Shown here: positions 55,147 to 57,351 of the stretch, one piece after another
How the letters are laid out: each line of letters starts with the position of its first letter
How positions within the stretch are numbered: the first letter of the stretch is position 1
NCBI GenBank assembly: GCA_022561975.1
Contig: JADFQD010000005.1
Location: forward strand, 1 to 57,351
Reading direction: 5' to 3'
DNA: 57,351 nucleotides
Source of the DNA: Acidobacteriota bacterium
GTDB lineage: Bacteria; Acidobacteriota; Thermoanaerobaculia; Multivoradales; JAHEKO01
Notes under the pieces: generated by a model
Seen by the model: the letters and a program-made list of their open reading frames with translations, nothing else
Databases searched by the model: none
Told to the model about the DNA's origin: nothing
Program-made: the position numbers and the translations under genes

Positions 55147-57351
55147 CTAGAACTCCCGCCAGTTTTTCTCGATAATGCACACCGGTACCGGAGCCACTTC
55201 GATGATCTCGGTATCGGATGCGATCGCCCGGATGTCGATGCGATAGTTGGCGAAGCGACAGTTGGAAGGAAAGAGCTTCTTGAGCTCGTCGAAAATCAAC
55301 TGTCGGTTCGGCGGTAGCGGCGGAGGTGGCGACGGAGGCGGGTTGCCGCCACCGCTGGGTGCGTTCTGGGTCGCAGAAAGATCCGCGAAGGCCTTGCCGA
55401 TCAGGGTGTCGACGCCGGTGCTCCGGGTGCGGTCGTTGTTGGTGTCGAACAGCACACCGTTGGCGTTGGTGGTCATGACCGCAAAGACCTTGCTCTTGCC
55501 GGTGCGAGAGCAGAGTCGGGGGAGGTTCTTGTTTGGGCCCCCGCCCGGTCCGGGCGCAACCGGCTGGTCCGGCGTGTAGGTGGTGAACACGGTGATGCCG
55601 GCGAGCGCGAAGGCGTCGGAAACGGTCCGCTCATCAGCGGCGAGGTCGAGGACCCATCCGTTTCGTTTTCCGACCTGCGGATTGAACAAAAAATCGGCTC
55701 CGGTGAGGCCCGGCGGCACGGTCTCGAGCAGATCGGCGGTGATGATATCTGCCGGGTCGGAGGGATCGGTATTGTCCGCGAAAACGTAGAAACGGCCCGG
55801 AGACTGTCCCAGCGACCACAGATTCTCGCGGTCCCCGTCTCCCAGAGCCAGGCCGAAGTGGGGCGCCAGAAGTGGGGTAAACAGGACCGAGGGGCGGAAA
55901 AAGAGCGGCAGCCGTTTGGCGGTCACGGAGTTGATGCTGTCGAAGATGACCCGCGGCTCGCGCTTGGGGTCGGTGATCCTGGGGACCTGGACGTCCTTGA
56001 ACACCCCGGGCTGTGTCTCGATTCGAAGAGTGTGGGAGACCAGCTTCGGCAGGTCGCCGCTCGAGTCCGGCCCCAGATCGACCCGATACAGGTAGCCGCC
56101 CGTGGTCCCGATGTAGATCCTATCGAGGAGGCCGTCCTGGTTGATGTCTACCGCGGCGGGCTCGCTGGGCGCTGCGCCTCCGGACAGGCCGAGGGTGTAG
56201 GGGTCCTCGAGCTGCTGCTTGTAGATCGCCTGCCCGGTCTCGATGTCTACGATGTAGAGCCAGTCGCCGCGGGTGGTCGGCTTGTCGGGGTCGAGGCCGC
56301 CGCCGAAGACGGCGACAAACTTATCGACGATCGTGCCGCCCTCGTCCACTTGGATGCGGCCGATGTTGGGCTTCGACCAGGTGAACGCGAGATCCAATTC
56401 ACCGTTGTCGTCCTCGTCCAGGCGGAACCTCTGCCCGTCGACTTCGACCGTGTCGCTGAATTCCCAAAGTACGGAAGGGAATTTCAGTTCGTCATCGCAG
56501 GCCAGATCGGCACCGCCGCCGAGGGTGTTGTGGCAGTCGGGTATCGTGCCGGGGTTCTTGGGCACGATGACCGTCTGGGCGGGAGGTCCGGCGAGGTTCT
56601 TCTCCTTCAGCGCATCGGGCTGGGTGATGTCCAGAGCATAGACGATTTCTCCGCCACGGCGCAGGCCCGCGACGAGCACGGTCCGCCACTCCCGATCCGC
56701 CGCAACCGGGCTGCCATTGTGCGTGGGATCCAGATAGACGTCCGCAATCGCAAGGCCGCCGTCGACCGACCACAGATGGGAGGTGCCGTCGGCCAGGGGC
56801 TTGAGCTTGGGCAGAATGGTCCGCGGCACGAAAGCTACGATCTCTTTGCCGGTGCCGTTGGTGAACTTGACCTGGTCGGAGACAATCTCCGCCACTCCGG
56901 CGTCGAAGAAGTGCAGCATGCCGTCGTTGGTCGCCGTCGCGAGCATCTTGCGCCGGAACCGGTGCTTGGTGGCGAAGTCCCTGTAATCATTGAAGTTTTG
57001 GGCAAAGAGAAGATTGCTCGTGGGACCACCGAGGACCACCGGGTCGGCGTGAAAGGTGTCACCCAGGAGGAACTGGATCTCGGTCGCGGGATCGGTCGGA
57101 TCGAGCCGACCGATCTTGATGGAGTAGGTTGCGTCGAGGATTCTCTTGGCCTCGATACGAGCGGCTTCTTCGGAAGGCGTCAGGCCGTCTGTGAAGGGGA
57201 TCCCCAGCCCGGCCCAAAGGTCTTTCTCCGGGGCGCTGCCCGCGCCGCTGGCAGTGCTGCCTTCGAGCTCTCCTCGGGCCATCGGCACACCGTCGCCGGA
57301 AGGCGCCTGCGGGTAGTAGACCCGGCGCTGGGTCACGGCGGACCCGACCGG
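55147..57351 (-). CDS. PilY1-like type IV pilus tip/assembly protein, C-terminal beta-propeller (5' end outside window)
   Basis: HADPVVLGGPTSNLLFAQNFNDYRDFATKHRFRRKMLATATNDGMLHFFDAG; DINQDGLLDRIYIGTTGGYLYRVDLG; frame open to window edge. Confidence 0.82.
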   Translation of the reverse strand, partial: PVGSAVTQRRVYYPQAPSGDGVPMARGELEGSTASGAGSAPEKDLWAGLGIPFTDGLTPSEEAARIEAKRILDATYSIKIGRLDPTDPATEIQFLLGDTFHADPVVLGGPTSNLLFAQNFNDYRDFATKHRFRRKMLATATNDGMLHFFDAGVAEIVSDQVKFTNGTGKEIVAFVPRTILPKLKPLADGTSHLWSVDGGLAIADVYLDPTHNGSPVAADREWRTVLVAGLRRGGEIVYALDITQPDALKEKNLAGPPAQTVIVPKNPGTIPDCHNTLGGGADLACDDELKFPSVLWEFSDTVEVDGQRFRLDEDDNGELDLAFTWSKPNIGRIQVDEGGTIVDKFVAVFGGGLDPDKPTTRGDWLYIVDIETGQAIYKQQLEDPYTLGLSGGAAPSEPAAVDINQDGLLDRIYIGTTGGYLYRVDLGPDSSGDLPKLVSHTLRIETQPGVFKDVQVPRITDPKREPRVIFDSINSVTAKRLPLFFRPSVLFTPLLAPHFGLALGDGDRENLWSLGQSPGRFYVFADNTDPSDPADIITADLLETVPPGLTGADFLFNPQVGKRNGWVLDLAADERTVSDAFALAGITVFTTYTPDQPVAPGPGGGPNKNLPRLCSRTGKSKVFAVMTTNANGVLFDTNNDRTRSTGVDTLIGKAFADLSATQNAPSGGGNPPPSPPPPLPPNRQLIFDELKKLFPSNCRFANYRIDIRAIASDTEIIEVAPVPVCIIEKNWREF

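Noticed and set aside
1-57351. tRNA/rRNA genes and CRISPR arrays
   Set aside because: None recognised by eye; a tRNAscan/CRISPR search was not possible here

Overview
The window is about 57 kb of high-GC bacterial chromosome. Gene content (ASPIC/UnbV 'CRTAC1' proteins, VWFA-related proteins, TPR proteins, a carboxypeptidase-regulatory-domain TonB receptor, DUF4388/PATAN) suggests an Acidobacteriota-like genome; this is inference only. Contents in order: a translationally coupled housekeeping block (tmk, holB, mannose-1-phosphate guanylyltransferase, trmB, ABC exporter); three-subunit pntA1/A2/B transhydrogenase; a second ABC exporter; pilT-pilC-pilS-pilR; XdhC, FmdB-like and PATAN proteins; moeA; phnE-phnC-phnD; an MFS transporter; a YtrA-type GntR/ABC operon whose permease is cut by a complete IS630-family element; then a 25-kb cell-envelope/accessory region ending in a partial PilY1-like protein. 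The main finding is an in-frame UGA (42580-42582, minus strand) inside what otherwise reads as one 1340-aa lipoprotein (FG-GAP/ASPIC-UnbV + redoxin + TPR). It is followed 17 nt later by a 6-bp hairpin with loop GGUCG, resembling the bacterial SECIS (AGGUCU loop in E. coli fdhF), so this is a candidate undescribed selenoprotein. Other notable items are an A_AAA_AAA -1 frameshift site in the IS630 transposase, exact IS boundaries with TA duplication, a four-gene ATGA-coupled operon, two paralogous VWA-like proteins, a sigma-54-like promoter before the TonB receptor, and three different long intergenic palindromes. No tRNA, rRNA or CRISPR array was recognised.
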